From positions 1-54,478 of the forward strand of contig JAJEFG010000054.1 of NCBI GenBank assembly GCA_022820545.1: DNA of 54,478 nucleotides. Direction: 5' to 3'. Position 1 is the first letter of the stretch; each line of letters begins with the position of its first letter. Positions 16,199 to 26,157 of the stretch are shown here, one piece after another. The DNA comes from Acidobacteriota bacterium (GTDB lineage: Bacteria > Acidobacteriota > Vicinamibacteria > Marinacidobacterales > Marinacidobacteraceae). The notes beneath the pieces are model-generated. The model had not been told where the DNA came from. It searched no databases and saw only the letters and a program-made list of their open reading frames with translations. Made by a program: the position numbers and the translations under genes.

Positions 16199-16291
16199 AG
16201 CAGCCCGTGGAAGACGTCACGCGGCCCGGTTCTCCGACCCATGACGGATTCCGGCTGAGCCACTCCACTTCCTCGACGGAAGAGCCCTAGC
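16199..16291. mobile_element. Short relic related to the 19092-19278 element
   Basis: AGCAGCCCGTGGAAGACGTC followed by ACGCGGC matches the left end of the 187-bp element (AGCAGCCTGTGGACAAAGTC followed by ACGCGGC) with four or five differences. The right part, CACTCCACTTCCTCGACGG ending CCCTAG, loosely resembles that element's right end. It fills most of the rplI-dnaB gap. I judge it a deleted, decayed copy. Confidence 0.5.
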
Positions 16292-16304
16292 GAGGCGTCG
16301 GTCC

Positions 16305-17705
16305 GTGCCGGACGAAGCCGTCCGCCTCCCGCACGACCTGGCAGCCGAGCGAGCCGTGCTCAGCGCGGTGCTCGTGGACCGGAGTCAACTCGATTCGGTG
16401 CGGGAGGTCCTGAAGACCCGGGACTTCCTCGACGTCCGCCACCAGCGGATCTTCGAAGCCTTCTGCGAACTCGACGACGCCCCCGAACTGCGGAAGATCG
16501 ATCTGCTGACCGTTCGCGCGGAACTCGAGCGGACCGGAAAGCTGGACGCCGCCGGCGGCGCCGGCTATCTGAGCGAGTTGCTCGATGGGGTGGCCCGTTC
16601 TTCGAACGCCGTGGACTACGCCAGGCTCGTTCGCGAACGGGCCCTCAGCCGCGAACTCCACCACTTCGGCAGCCGCGTCGCGAGCGACGCGATCCGGAAC
16701 TCCCCGGGGGAGATCCTCTCCGCGGCCCAGGAGGACCTGTACGCCATTGCCGAGGGGACCTTCGCCTCCGGCCCGGTGAGGCTTACGGAAGAACTTGGCC
16801 ACCTTGCCGAGGAGTCCACCCGCCAGCGCGAGGGATTCTCGGGAATCCGCACCGGTTTCCAGGACCTCGACAACCTGATGGGGGGCCTCCGCAAGTCGGA
16901 CCTGATCCTGGTGGGAGCCCGTCCCGGGGAGGGCAAGACCAGTCTGGCGCTCAACATCGCCCTGGCCGCCGGCCGCGCCGGCAAGCGGGTGTTGATCTTC
17001 AGCCTGGAGATGCCCCTGCGGCAGATCGCCACCCGGCTGCTCTTCTCCCAGGCCGAGGTCGATGCCCGGCAGCTATCGCGTCCCGGACTGCTCAACGAGC
17101 GGGATCGCCGGCTCATCCAGAACACGCTTCCGGTCGTTGCGGCCATGCCGATCTACGTGGACGATTCGAACGTCACTCCGGTCGAGCTGCGATCCAAGGC
17201 GCGCCAACTGAGCCGCGAGCACGGACTCGATCTGATCGTGATCGACTATCTGCAACTGATGCGGGCGTCGGAACCCGGATCCCGGCGTTTCGAAAACCGG
17301 AATCTGGAGATTGCCGAGATCAGCCGGTCGTTCAAGCTGCTGGCCAAGGAACTCGACGTGCCGATCCTGGCGCTTTCGCAGCTCAGCCGGGCGCCCGAAC
17401 AACGGACCGGAGCGCTGGCGGAGCCGCGCCTCTCCGATCTGCGCGAGTCCGGCGCCCTCGAGCAGGACGCGGACATCGTGGTGTTCATTCACCGGGAATG
17501 GAGAAAGAAACAGGATGGAACGGGGGGGATGGAAGCGCCGTCGCCTCCCGTTCGCCGGGTGATCGTCGCGAAGAACCGCAACGGTCCGGTGGGGGACATC
17601 CGGCTGGCCTGGCTCGACCGGTACACGAAGTTCCAGAACCTGGGGGCCGAGGAGGCGGGCCGGGGCGCCGACTATCCCGGCCCGGAAGAGGAAAACGGTT
17701 GGTGA
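16305..17705 (+). CDS. dnaB: Replicative DNA helicase DnaB
   Basis: This hexameric 5'-3' helicase unwinds the replication fork. The 466-residue protein has an N-terminal DnaG-interaction domain (PHDLAAERAVLSAVL onward) and a RecA-type ATPase domain with Walker A GARPGEGKT (204-212). Walker B lies in LIVIDYLQLM, and the conserved segment ALSQLSRAPEQR and the terminal RVIVAKNRNGP are present. There is no intein. The start is GTG 16305. The rplI-dnaB order is widespread. Five bases separate it from radA. Confidence 0.96.
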   Translation: MPDEAVRLPHDLAAERAVLSAVLVDRSQLDSVREVLKTRDFLDVRHQRIFEAFCELDDAPELRKIDLLTVRAELERTGKLDAAGGAGYLSELLDGVARSSNAVDYARLVRERALSRELHHFGSRVASDAIRNSPGEILSAAQEDLYAIAEGTFASGPVRLTEELGHLAEESTRQREGFSGIRTGFQDLDNLMGGLRKSDLILVGARPGEGKTSLALNIALAAGRAGKRVLIFSLEMPLRQIATRLLFSQAEVDARQLSRPGLLNERDRRLIQNTLPVVAAMPIYVDDSNVTPVELRSKARQLSREHGLDLIVIDYLQLMRASEPGSRRFENRNLEIAEISRSFKLLAKELDVPILALSQLSRAPEQRTGALAEPRLSDLRESGALEQDADIVVFIHREWRKKQDGTGGMEAPSPPVRRVIVAKNRNGPVGDIRLAWLDRYTKFQNLGAEEAGRGADYPGPEEENGW

Positions 17706-17709
17706 ACCG

Positions 17710-19095
17710 GTGCCCAGGCAGTCCAGCGTTCGCTTCGCCTGCGTGGAGTGTGGGCAGGACTACTCCCGCTGGATGGGGTACTGCCCGTCCTGTTCCTCCC
17801 AGACCCCGCTCGTCGAACACGAGGCGCCGCCCGAGGGTGCCGCCGGCGGACGCTGGCGCGGGTTCGCCGCGGCGGCGGGCGCCGGAGCCGCGGCGCCGGT
17901 TTCCTGGAACGAGGTAGACACCCGGACGGCGCCCCGCCGGCCGCTCGGCATCCCGGAGCTCGACCGCGTCCTGGGTGGCGGGGTGGTCCCCGGCTCCGCC
18001 GTCCTGGTCGCGGGAGAGCCGGGCGCGGGCAAGAGCACCCTCCTCCTTCAGTTGGCCGCGGCGGCGGCCGGTTCCGGAGACCCCGTGCTCTACGTCAGCG
18101 GGGAGGAATCCGAGCACCAGCTCAAGCTGCGGGGCGAGCGGCTCGGACTCGAGCCGGGTTCGCTCCTCCTCTTCTCGGAGACGAGCATGCCCCGCATCCT
18201 CGATGCGGCCCAGTCGGCGGAACCGAGGCTCCTGGTGCTCGATTCCGTGCAGTGCGTCCACTCGCCCGAGATCAGCGGCGCTCCGGGGACCGTCACCCAG
18301 GTTCGGGAGTCGGCCGCCTCGCTGGTGCTCTTCGCCAAGTCGACGCGGGTTCCCGTCTTCATCATCGGCCACGTCAACAAGGACGGCGCCATCGCCGGTC
18401 CCCGCACCCTCGAACACATGGTGGACACCGTGCTGCACTTCGAGGGGGACCGGAGGCAGTCGCACCGGCTGCTCCGCGCCGTCAAGAACCGGTTCGGCGC
18501 CGCCGGGGAGCTCGGCGTGTTCGACATGACCGGGCAGGGACTCGTCCCGGTTCCGAATCCCTCCGAACTGTTCCTCACCGGGGGACCCCCGCAACCCGGG
18601 ACGGCCGTCGTCTGTACCCTCGAGGGAACGAGGCCCCTCCTCGCCGAGATCCAGGTGCTGCTTGCCGAAAGCCCGCTCGCCTATCCCCGGCGGGTTCCGG
18701 TGGGGTTCGACAGCGGCCGGCTCGCGGTGCTGCTGGCGGTCCTCGAGACGGGAGGCGGGGGAGCGCTGCTCCGGAGCGACGTCTACGTGTCGGTGACCGG
18801 CGGCCTCACCGTGAACGAACCGGCCGCCGACCTGGGCCTGCTCGCGGCGGTGGTCTCCCGGCGTCGGGGAGTTCCGGTGCCGCCGGGGACCGTCTTCATC
18901 GGTGAGGTCGGCCTCTCCGGAGAGGTGCGGCCGGTCCACCAGGCGGGGGTGCGCCTGCGGGAGGCGGCGCGTCTGGGGTACCGCCGCGCGGTCTTGAATC
19001 CGGGGAAGTCCCGCGCCGCCGAACGGCCGGCGGACCTCGATCTCGTCGCGGCCGAAACCCTGGAGCAGGCGCTGGCCGTCATGGGTCAGTCCTAG
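17710..19095 (+). CDS. radA: DNA repair protein RadA (Sms)
   Basis: RadA is a RecA paralogue that promotes branch migration in recombinational repair. The 461 residues show an N-terminal zinc finger (C11, C14, C25, C28), Walker A GEPGAGKST (102-110), the family-specific KNRFG motif (259-263) and a C-terminal Lon-protease-like domain. The start is GTG 17710. The TAG stop lies within the left terminal repeat of the MITE-like element at 19092, which suggests the element inserted at or rebuilt the gene end. Confidence 0.96.
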   Translation: MPRQSSVRFACVECGQDYSRWMGYCPSCSSQTPLVEHEAPPEGAAGGRWRGFAAAAGAGAAAPVSWNEVDTRTAPRRPLGIPELDRVLGGGVVPGSAVLVAGEPGAGKSTLLLQLAAAAAGSGDPVLYVSGEESEHQLKLRGERLGLEPGSLLLFSETSMPRILDAAQSAEPRLLVLDSVQCVHSPEISGAPGTVTQVRESAASLVLFAKSTRVPVFIIGHVNKDGAIAGPRTLEHMVDTVLHFEGDRRQSHRLLRAVKNRFGAAGELGVFDMTGQGLVPVPNPSELFLTGGPPQPGTAVVCTLEGTRPLLAEIQVLLAESPLAYPRRVPVGFDSGRLAVLLAVLETGGGGALLRSDVYVSVTGGLTVNEPAADLGLLAAVVSRRRGVPVPPGTVFIGEVGLSGEVRPVHQAGVRLREAARLGYRRAVLNPGKSRAAERPADLDLVAAETLEQALAVMGQS

Positions 19096-19278
19096 CAGCC
19101 TGTGGACAAAGTCACGCGGCATTCGAACGCGGATGCATCCCGCCTGAACCGCGCATCTACGATGCGCTCTGCGTTGCGTTTCGGTCGGAATACACTCGGT
19201 ATTCCTCCCTCACGCGCCTTGTCAGGCGGGCGCCTCGGCGTTCTCGGTGCTCACGTCACTTCATCCACAGGCTGCTAG
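19092..19278. mobile_element. 187-bp MITE-like element with terminal inverted repeats
   Basis: CTAGCAGCCTGTGGA at 19092-19106 is the exact reverse complement of 19264-19278. Imperfect similarity extends to about 25 bases (AAGTCACG against CGTCACTT). Inside are two perfect hairpins, GCGCATC-TAC-GATGCGC and GAATAC-ACTC-GGTATTC. No protein is encoded. The left end supplies the radA stop, and the right end includes TGCTAGTCT, an extended -10 for ispDF. A related relic lies at 16199. Confidence 0.75.
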
Positions 19279-19281
19279 TCT
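19273..19281 (+). promoter_or_regulatory. Extended -10 for ispDF at the element edge
   Basis: TGCTAGTCT fits TG-N-TANNNT and lies 22 bases before the ispDF ATG. It is followed by the ribosome-binding site GGAGGAG at 19288-19294. Most of the motif belongs to the MITE terminal repeat. Confidence 0.45.
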
Positions 19282-19303
19282 CGTGGCGGAGGAGCGGATC
19301 GCC

Positions 19304-20527
19304 ATGCGGGTCGGCGCGGTCGTCGTAGCCGCCGGTTCCGGCACCCGGTTCGGCGGCGGCGCCGCTCCCAAGCAGTTCCAGCCGGTCCTCGGTCTGCCGC
19401 TCGTCGTTCATGCCGTCCGGGCGGTACTCGCTTCGGACAAGGTGGCGCGCCTCGTGGTCGTCCTGCCGGAGGGAGGTTTCGAATCCTGGGAGGCGGACCT
19501 CAGGCCTCATCTGGATCCGGAAGGAGGCCGGGTCTCCTACTGTCCCGGAGGTGCTTCCCGCCAGGAATCGACGGCGCGCGGACTCGAGGCGCTCGACGCG
19601 CGGTTCGAGGACGAGGAAGGTGCGGTCGCGGATCTCGTCGCCGTCCACGACGGGGCGAGGCCGGCGCCGCCGCTGCCGCTCGTCGAGGAGGTCATCGAGG
19701 CGGCCCGCCGCCACGGGGCGGCGATCCCGGGATGCCGCCCGCCGGACACCCTCTGGCGGGTAGCCGGTGACGGCAACGCGGAGAGCCTGGTGGACCGGGA
19801 CCACACCGTCGCCGTCCAGACACCGCAGTGTTTCCGGCGGAACCTGCTCAGGGAGTCGCTCGCCCGGGCGGAGGAAGCCGGACTCAGCGGAACCGACGAG
19901 GCGTCGCTGGTGCGGGCCGCGGGGCATCCGGTCCGGGTGGTCGAGGGGAGTCCCGGGAACCTGAAGGTGACCCATGCGATCGACCTGGAAGTCGCGCGAA
20001 CCCTGCTGGGCGGGGTCTCCGCGATGCCGCGCCTCGGTTTCGGTTTCGACGCCCACCGCTTCGGGACGACCGGAACCCTCCAACTGGGAGGGATTCCGTT
20101 TCCGGGGGTTCCCGCGCTGGAAGGACACTCCGATGGGGACGCGGTCCTGCATGCCCTCACCGACGCAATCCTCGGCGCGGTGGCCGGACCCGACATCGGG
20201 GCGCTCTTCCCGTCGTCCGATCCGGAGCTGCGGGGCGCGGCGAGCGAACGGTTCGTGCGGCGGGCGCTCGAGATCGCCGCCCGCGCCGGCTATGGACCGG
20301 GCCAGGTGGACCTCACCGTCATCGCCGAGCGTCCGCGGCTCGCTCCCCGGATCGAGGAGATGCGCGGGCGGGTCGGCGGCATGCTCGGCATCGCCCCGGA
20401 CGCGGTGGGTCTCAAGGCCACCACCACCGACGGGATGGGCTTCACGGGAAGGGGTGAGGGGCTCGCCGCGAAGGCCCTCGTCCGCCTGGATCCACGGGTT
20501 CCGGAATCGGCGTCACCTCCGGGATGA
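19304..20527 (+). CDS. ispDF: Bifunctional IspD/IspF of the MEP pathway
   Basis: This is a fusion of 2-C-methyl-D-erythritol 4-phosphate cytidylyltransferase and MECDP synthase, 407 residues from ATG 19304 with GGAGGAG nine bases upstream. The IspD half has the CTP-binding AAGSGTRFGGGAAPKQF and the VAVHDGARP motif. The IspF half begins at residue 241 with the metal site FDAHRF, then LEGHSDGDAVLHALTDAI and KATTTDGMGFTGRGEG. The intermediate step, IspE, is encoded at 10831. Fused IspDF occurs in several phyla including alphaproteobacteria. The stop overlaps rlmB (ATGA). Confidence 0.96.
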   Translation: MRVGAVVVAAGSGTRFGGGAAPKQFQPVLGLPLVVHAVRAVLASDKVARLVVVLPEGGFESWEADLRPHLDPEGGRVSYCPGGASRQESTARGLEALDARFEDEEGAVADLVAVHDGARPAPPLPLVEEVIEAARRHGAAIPGCRPPDTLWRVAGDGNAESLVDRDHTVAVQTPQCFRRNLLRESLARAEEAGLSGTDEASLVRAAGHPVRVVEGSPGNLKVTHAIDLEVARTLLGGVSAMPRLGFGFDAHRFGTTGTLQLGGIPFPGVPALEGHSDGDAVLHALTDAILGAVAGPDIGALFPSSDPELRGAASERFVRRALEIAARAGYGPGQVDLTVIAERPRLAPRIEEMRGRVGGMLGIAPDAVGLKATTTDGMGFTGRGEGLAAKALVRLDPRVPESASPPG

Positions 20528-21360
20528 CCCGCCAGGAGAAACGCGGTCCGGGGAGGGCCGGGGCGCGCGCGGACGAAGCTCCCGAGGAACGGGGCGCGAC
20601 GTGGGTCTTTGGCCCCGCCCGGGTGGAGGAAACGCTGCAGGGCATCCCGAATCAAGTCCGGCGCGTGCTGGTTCGGACGGGACGCCTGGAGAGCCGCCAT
20701 CAGGCGCTGCTCAAGATCGCGCGGGCCCGCGGCGTCCCGCTGCAGCGGGTTCCGAATCAGCACCTCGACCGGATCTCGGCGGGCGCGCGCCATCAGGGGG
20801 CGGCCTGCGAGGTCTCGCCGGTGCGGTGGTTGGCGCTTGGCGAGGTGCTGTCGATGGACCCGAAGCCGAGCCGTCTGCTGCTCCTCGATCGGATCGAGGA
20901 TCCCCGGAACTTCGGCGCCCTGGTCCGCGCTGCGGACGGCGCCGGAGTGGACGCGGTGCTCGTACCGCGGCGCGGCGCCGCCCCTCCCTCAGCCGTCGCC
21001 ATCGCGGCGTCGGCGGGGGCCATCGCGCGCGCCCGGCTGGTCCGGATCCCGGGCGCCGCAAGCGCCCTGCGGGCGCTCCGGGCGCACGGGTACTGGACCG
21101 TCGGCCTCACGCCGCGGGCGAAGGTCCCCTGGTACGAATTCGACTGGACCCAGCCCAGCGTGCTCGTCGTGGGTTCCGAGGGCCGGGGGCTCGCCGCCGG
21201 GGTGTCGAAGGAGTGCGAGGTCCTCGTCTCCCTGCCGCAGTTGGGTTCCGTCCGTTCCCTGAACGTCTCCGTGGCCACCGGGATCGTGCTCTACGAAGCC
21301 GTCCGCCAACGAGGGCTGGACCAGGCGGTCCGGGCCTCCCAGCCGGGGGCGGCGACGTGA
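20524..21360 (+). CDS. rlmB: TrmH/SpoU-family RNA 2'-O-methyltransferase, RlmB-like
   Basis: RlmB methylates G2251 of 23S rRNA in E. coli. The 278 residues contain an N-terminal L30e-like substrate-binding domain (VFGPARVEETL). The SPOUT domain has its three motifs: DRIEDPRNFGALVRAADG, VVGSEGRGL and SVRSLNVSVATGIVLYE. The family is certain; the target nucleotide is inferred from length and context. It overlaps ispDF by four bases. The first 25 residues are charged and poorly conserved. Confidence 0.9.
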   Translation: MTRQEKRGPGRAGARADEAPEERGATWVFGPARVEETLQGIPNQVRRVLVRTGRLESRHQALLKIARARGVPLQRVPNQHLDRISAGARHQGAACEVSPVRWLALGEVLSMDPKPSRLLLLDRIEDPRNFGALVRAADGAGVDAVLVPRRGAAPPSAVAIAASAGAIARARLVRIPGAASALRALRAHGYWTVGLTPRAKVPWYEFDWTQPSVLVVGSEGRGLAAGVSKECEVLVSLPQLGSVRSLNVSVATGIVLYEAVRQRGLDQAVRASQPGAAT

Positions 21361-21374
21361 GTTCCGATTCGCAG

Positions 21375-21404
21375 TTGACACTCGTACGAGCGCCAACCTA
21401 TACT
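21375..21404 (+). promoter_or_regulatory. Sigma70-type promoter of the tRNA-tuf block
   Basis: A perfect -35 TTGACA (21375-21380), an 18-nt spacer and TATACT (21399-21404) lie 20 bases before the first tRNA. It is one of the two best promoters in the window and fits a strong stable-RNA promoter. Confidence 0.85.
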
Positions 21405-21423
21405 CAACCGTTCGCCGGTGCAC

Positions 21424-21496
21424 GCTGGCGTAGCTCAGGAGGCAGAGCAGCTGATTTGTAATCAGCCGGTCAAGGGTTCAAGTCCCTTCGCCAGCT
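21424..21496 (+). tRNA. tRNA-Thr (anticodon TGT)
   Basis: The acceptor GCTGGCG/CGCCAGC pairs perfectly. The anticodon stem CTGAT/ATCAG encloses TTGTA with TGT, and the T-loop is GTTCAAGT. It is 73 nt; CCA is not encoded (TCCGG follows). It is the first tRNA of the cluster. Confidence 0.95.
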
Positions 21497-21632
21497 CCGG
21501 ATCGGGCCAGACCGCATCGGACCGGATCGCGCTGGGTCCGGGGGGACTGATCTGGACGACCCGTTCCGGATCGGCCGGCTGATTATCAGGGAGGTTGCTC
21601 GCCCGTCTCGTGAGCGGCGGAGTTTCCCGGGC

Positions 21633-21719
21633 GGAGTGGTAGCGAAGCGGCCAAACGCAGCAGGCTGTAAACCTGCCGGCTTTACGCCTTCGGAGGTTCG
21701 AATCCTCCCCGCTCCACCA
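21633..21719 (+). tRNA. tRNA-Tyr (anticodon GTA)
   Basis: This is a class II tRNA of 84 nt with a long variable arm (CGGCTTTACGCCTTC) and an encoded CCA at 21717-21719. The acceptor GGAGTGG pairs with CCGCTCC (one G-U) and the anticodon loop CTGTAAA contains GTA. The 136 bases between the preceding tRNA-Thr and this one contain no gene. Confidence 0.95.
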
Positions 21720-21830
21720 CCTCTTCCGGAGTTTCCCCAACCGAACCCACCCACTGCCTTGACCACCGACAACAGCTCGCTCCGGCTCGCGGTAGCGCGT
21801 CCACCGTCGGCGGTCCCTTCATTCCATCAC

Positions 21831-21906
21831 GCGGGAGTAGCTCAGTTGGCAGAGCATCAGCCTTCCAAGCTGAGGGTCGCGGGTCCGAATCCCGTCTCCC
21901 GCTCCA
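21831..21906 (+). tRNA. tRNA-Gly (anticodon TCC)
   Basis: The acceptor GCGGGAG/CTCCCGC pairs perfectly. The anticodon arm CAGCC-TTCCAAG-CTG has TCC, and the T-arm is CGGGTCCGAATCCCG. It is 73 nt followed by an encoded CCA (21904-21906). Confidence 0.95.
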
Positions 21907-21933
21907 TGCCAGGGGTCCCCCGCCCTCGTCTCC

Positions 21934-22008
<75 letters not shown>

Positions 22009-22075
22009 CTCTCGCCTCCGTCCCCCCGGGGACGATCTGAATCTCAGGTCTCGCAGCAAACAAGGAGAAGACCAG

Positions 22076-23263
<1,188 letters not shown>

Positions 23264-23283
23264 CCGGCGAGCGCGCGAAACGG

Positions 23284-23319
23284 TCCTCCCGCGGACGACC
23301 CGAGTCGCTCGCGGGAGGG
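23284..23319 (+). promoter_or_regulatory. Hairpin between tuf and rpmG
   Basis: CCTCCCGCG (23285-23293) pairs with CGCGGGAGG (23310-23318), a perfect 9-bp stem, possibly extended by GAC/GTC inside. It is probably a partial terminator or mRNA-stabilising structure that raises tuf output relative to downstream genes. There is no T-tract. Confidence 0.5.
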
Positions 23320-23365
23320 CCATCCTCGAAACATCTGAGCGGAACAGAACCGACGGGAAAACGGC

Positions 23366-23530
23366 ATGGCTCGCGAAAAGAAGCGGCAGATCGTCACGCT
23401 GGCATGCACGGACTGCAAGCGGCGGACGTATTCGACGACGAAGAACCGGGCAACCCATCCGGGCCGGATGGAGTTGCGCAAGTTCTGCCGTTTCTGCCGG
23501 ACGCACGTATTGCATCGGGAGACGCGTTGA
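23366..23530 (+). CDS. rpmG: Ribosomal protein bL33
   Basis: This is a 54-residue 50S protein near the E site. It reads [20 protein letters not shown] and continues to [16 protein letters not shown]. The CxxC pairs (CTDC and CRFC) mark the zinc-binding form. The ATG lies at 23366, about 100 bases after tuf and 18 bases before tRNA-Trp. Confidence 0.95.
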   Translation: MAREKKRQIVTLACTDCKRRTYSTTKNRATHPGRMELRKFCRFCRTHVLHRETR

Positions 23531-23548
23531 CTACTCTGAGGGGTGCGA

Positions 23549-23624
23549 AGGCCAGTAGCTCAATTGGCAGAGCACCGGTCTCCAAAACCGGGGGTTGGGG
23601 GTTCGATCCCCTCCTGGCCTGCCA
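23549..23624 (+). tRNA. tRNA-Trp (anticodon CCA)
   Basis: The acceptor AGGCCAG/CTGGCCT pairs perfectly. The anticodon arm CCGGT/ACCGG has loop CTCCAAA with CCA. It is 73 nt with 3' CCA encoded at 23622-23624. It sits between rpmG and secE, as in many bacteria. Confidence 0.95.
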
Positions 23625-23666
23625 TCCCCACGTTCCGTCGGGACACCACCCGGTGAGGTGCTCCTC

Positions 23667-23876
23667 GTGAGCGTGCTCGAAAGAATCGGCTCGGCCCGCA
23701 CCTTCCTCGGGGAAGTGAGGGGAGAACTGGACAAGGTCACCTGGCCGACGCGGGACGAAGTCCGTGGCACGACCATCATCGTGCTCATCACGGTCTTCTT
23801 CTTCGGGTTCTATCTCTACGGCCTCGACGTGGTCATGTCGTACATCTCGGCCTTCATCACGAACCTGATCGGGTAG
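23667..23876 (+). CDS. secE: Preprotein translocase subunit SecE
   Basis: SecE clamps SecY in the inner-membrane translocon. This is the short form with 69 residues: an amphipathic segment with the conserved KVTWPTRDEV, then one transmembrane helix (TIIVLITVFFFGFYLYGL). I chose GTG 23667, which has GAGGTG six bases upstream. Reading from 23595 would add a stretch overlapping tRNA-Trp. nusG starts 4 bases after the stop. Confidence 0.94.
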   Translation: MSVLERIGSARTFLGEVRGELDKVTWPTRDEVRGTTIIVLITVFFFGFYLYGLDVVMSYISAFITNLIG

Positions 23877-23880
23877 TTCC

Positions 23881-24408
23881 ATGGCCAGAGAGTGGTTCAT
23901 CGTCTCGACGCACTCCAAGTTCGAGGAGAGCGTGAAGGAAGCCCTGCGCCACCGGGCCAACGCGTACGGACTCGGGGAGCAGATCGGCGAGATCCTGATC
24001 CCCACCGAGAAGGTCGTGGAGATGCGCGGCGGACGCCGCGTGGTGACGACCAAGCAGGTCTACCCCGGCTACGTGCTCGTCAACATGGAGATGAACGCCG
24101 ATACGTGGCAGGTCGTCAAGAACACCGACAAGGTCATGGGGTTCGTGCCGCCGCACAAGCCCCAGCCGATGCCGGACGACGAGGTCCACCGCATTCGTGA
24201 ACAGATGGACGACGCGAGTCAGGCGCCGAAGCTGCGGCACACCTTCCAGACGGGCGAATCGGTCCGGATCATCCACGGCCCCTTCAACGGCTTTCAGGGG
24301 GTCGTGGACGAAGTCCAGCCGGATCGCAACAAGGTGAAGGTCATGGTCACGATCTTCGGACGCTCGACTCCCGTGGAACTGGAGTTCCTCGAGGTGGAAA
24401 AGGTCTGA
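23881..24408 (+). CDS. nusG: Transcription termination/antitermination factor NusG
   Basis: NusG binds the RNA polymerase clamp and links it to Rho or ribosomal S10. It has 175 residues: the NGN domain starts [20 protein letters not shown] and includes [11 protein letters not shown], and the KOW domain has [18 protein letters not shown]. It is placed between secE and rplK in the usual order. Confidence 0.97.
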   Translation: MAREWFIVSTHSKFEESVKEALRHRANAYGLGEQIGEILIPTEKVVEMRGGRRVVTTKQVYPGYVLVNMEMNADTWQVVKNTDKVMGFVPPHKPQPMPDDEVHRIREQMDDASQAPKLRHTFQTGESVRIIHGPFNGFQGVVDEVQPDRNKVKVMVTIFGRSTPVELEFLEVEKV

Positions 24409-24439
24409 CCGGCCGGAGTCCCGATCGGAGAAACATGCG

Positions 24440-24859
24440 ATGAAGAAAGTGCTCGCGGTCGCGAAGATCCAGTTGCCCGCCGGCAAGGCGACCCCGGCGC
24501 CGCCGGTCGGACCCGCGCTCGGACAGCACGGCATCAACATCATGGACTTCTGCAAGTCCTTCAACGCGAAGACCCAGAACGACCCCGGCATGATCATTCC
24601 GTGCGTGGTCACGGTCTACCAGGACCGTTCCTTCAGCTTCATCACCAAGACTCCGCCGGCGGCCGTGCTGCTGAAACGCGCGGCGGGCATCGCGAAGGGA
24701 TCCGGTGAGCCGAACCGGATGCGGGTGGGCAAGGTATCGGTCAGTCAGGTGGAGGAGATCGCCCAGATCAAGATGAAGGACCTCAACGCCGTCGACATCG
24801 CCGCCGCGCGGCGCATCGTCGAGGGAACGGCTCGCAGCATGGGCATCGAAGTGGCCTGA
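24440..24859 (+). CDS. rplK: Ribosomal protein uL11
   Basis: uL11 forms the base of the L7/L12 stalk with 23S helices 43-44. The 139 residues include the proline-rich switch segment [20 protein letters not shown] and the C-domain [25 protein letters not shown]. It belongs to the rplK-rplA pair ahead of rplJL. Only 31 bases separate it from nusG. Confidence 0.97.
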   Translation: MKKVLAVAKIQLPAGKATPAPPVGPALGQHGINIMDFCKSFNAKTQNDPGMIIPCVVTVYQDRSFSFITKTPPAAVLLKRAAGIAKGSGEPNRMRVGKVSVSQVEEIAQIKMKDLNAVDIAAARRIVEGTARSMGIEVA

Positions 24860-24891
24860 CGGCTCAGGGAAAGAGACCAGGGACGCGAATC

Positions 24892-25581
24892 ATGGGAAAG
24901 AAGTACCAGGCGGCGAAGACGACGCTCGCGGACTCACAGCCGGAAACGCTGGACGAAGTGTTCAAGACGCTCAAGGGTGCGAGCTTCGCCTCCTTTGACG
25001 AGACCGCCGAAATCGCCATGCGGCTCGGGGTGGACCCGCGGCACGCCGACCAGATGGTGCGCGGTTCGGTGGTCCTCCCTCACGGACTCGGCATCTCGCG
25101 CCGCGTCGTGGTGATCGCTTCGGGCGAGAAGGCCAAGGAGGCCGAGGAAGCGGGCGCCGACGAGGTGGGCGGAGACGACATGGTGGCCCGCATCCAGGGA
25201 GGCTTCCTGGACTTCGAAGCCGTCGTGGCGACCCCGGACATGATGCGTTCGGTCGGGAAGCTGGGACGGATCCTGGGACCGCGGGGCCTGATGCCCAACC
25301 CCAAGTCCGGAACCGTCACCTTCGACGTGGCGAAGGCCGTCCAGGAGATCAAGGCCGGCAAGGTCGACTATCGCGTGGACAAGACCTCCAACATCCACGC
25401 GCCCGTGGGGAAGCTCTCGTTTTCCGACGAGCGGCTGGTGGAGAACACGCTGGCCTTCGTCTCTGCCGTCGTTCGATCGAAGCCGGCGGCAGCCAAGGGC
25501 CGCTACATCCGGAGCGTCGCCATCAGTTCGACGATGAGCCCCGGCCTCCGCATCAGTCCTTCGTTGGTCGGAGCCAAGTAG
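24892..25581 (+). CDS. rplA: Ribosomal protein uL1
   Basis: uL1 is the mobile L1-stalk protein that handles E-site tRNA and in many bacteria represses its own operon. The 229 residues contain [32 protein letters not shown] and the signature [21 protein letters not shown]. It ends [14 protein letters not shown]. The family and length are normal. Confidence 0.97.
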   Translation: MGKKYQAAKTTLADSQPETLDEVFKTLKGASFASFDETAEIAMRLGVDPRHADQMVRGSVVLPHGLGISRRVVVIASGEKAKEAEEAGADEVGGDDMVARIQGGFLDFEAVVATPDMMRSVGKLGRILGPRGLMPNPKSGTVTFDVAKAVQEIKAGKVDYRVDKTSNIHAPVGKLSFSDERLVENTLAFVSAVVRSKPAAAKGRYIRSVAISSTMSPGLRISPSLVGAK

Positions 25582-25618
25582 GCCATCGCAACCGGAGATT
25601 CGAGAAAGGGTCGAAACG

Positions 25619-26152
25619 ATGCAACGCATGGAGAAGCGGGACGCGGCCACGTCGCTCGCCGCGCTGCTCAAATCGCAGACCGCGGTGTTCTCTTTCGACT
25701 ACCGGGGTCTCTCGGTGGCCGACGTCACGGATCTGCGCCGCCGGGTCCGCGAGGCCGGCGGCAAGTACCGCGTCGTGAAGAACAGCACGGCGAAATGGGC
25801 CTTCGAGGAGGTCGGCATTTCCGGTTTGGACGACCAGCTCGTCGGGATGACCGGTCTTGCCTGGAGCGAGGACGACCCCGTGGCCCTGGCCAAGGTTCTC
25901 CACGAGGGGACGAAGGACTTCACGGCATTCCAGTACAAGGGCGGGGTCGTTTCCGACCAGCAGGTCGATCCACGGCAATTCGAGGCGCTGGCCAAGCTTC
26001 CCGGCCAGGAGGCCCTTCGCGGCCAGCTCGTCGGCGTCATCGCGGCGCCCATCCGGAACCTGATGAACGTCCTCGAGGGCGTTCCGCGGAAGCTCGTGCT
26101 CGTGCTCAAGGCGGCCGAAGAGAAGGCCGCCGGCGGGGGTGCCGCCCAGTGA
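25619..26152 (+). CDS. rplJ: Ribosomal protein uL10
   Basis: uL10 anchors the bL12 dimers of the stalk. The 177 residues start MQRMEKRDAATSLAALL; an alternative ATG lies at 25628. The N-domain contains DYRGLSVADVTDLRRRVREAGGKYRVVKNSTAKWA, and the C-terminal bL12-binding helices end in an Ala/Gly-rich tail. Only 37 bases separate it from rplA, so the classical long L10 leader is absent upstream. A large hairpin instead follows the gene. Confidence 0.96.
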   Translation: MQRMEKRDAATSLAALLKSQTAVFSFDYRGLSVADVTDLRRRVREAGGKYRVVKNSTAKWAFEEVGISGLDDQLVGMTGLAWSEDDPVALAKVLHEGTKDFTAFQYKGGVVSDQQVDPRQFEALAKLPGQEALRGQLVGVIAAPIRNLMNVLEGVPRKLVLVLKAAEEKAAGGGAAQ

Positions 26153-26157
26153 TCCCC

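Noticed and set aside
25582-25618. L10(L12) autoregulatory leader upstream of rplJ
   Set aside because: The gap is only 37 bases, too short for the known kink-turn leader.
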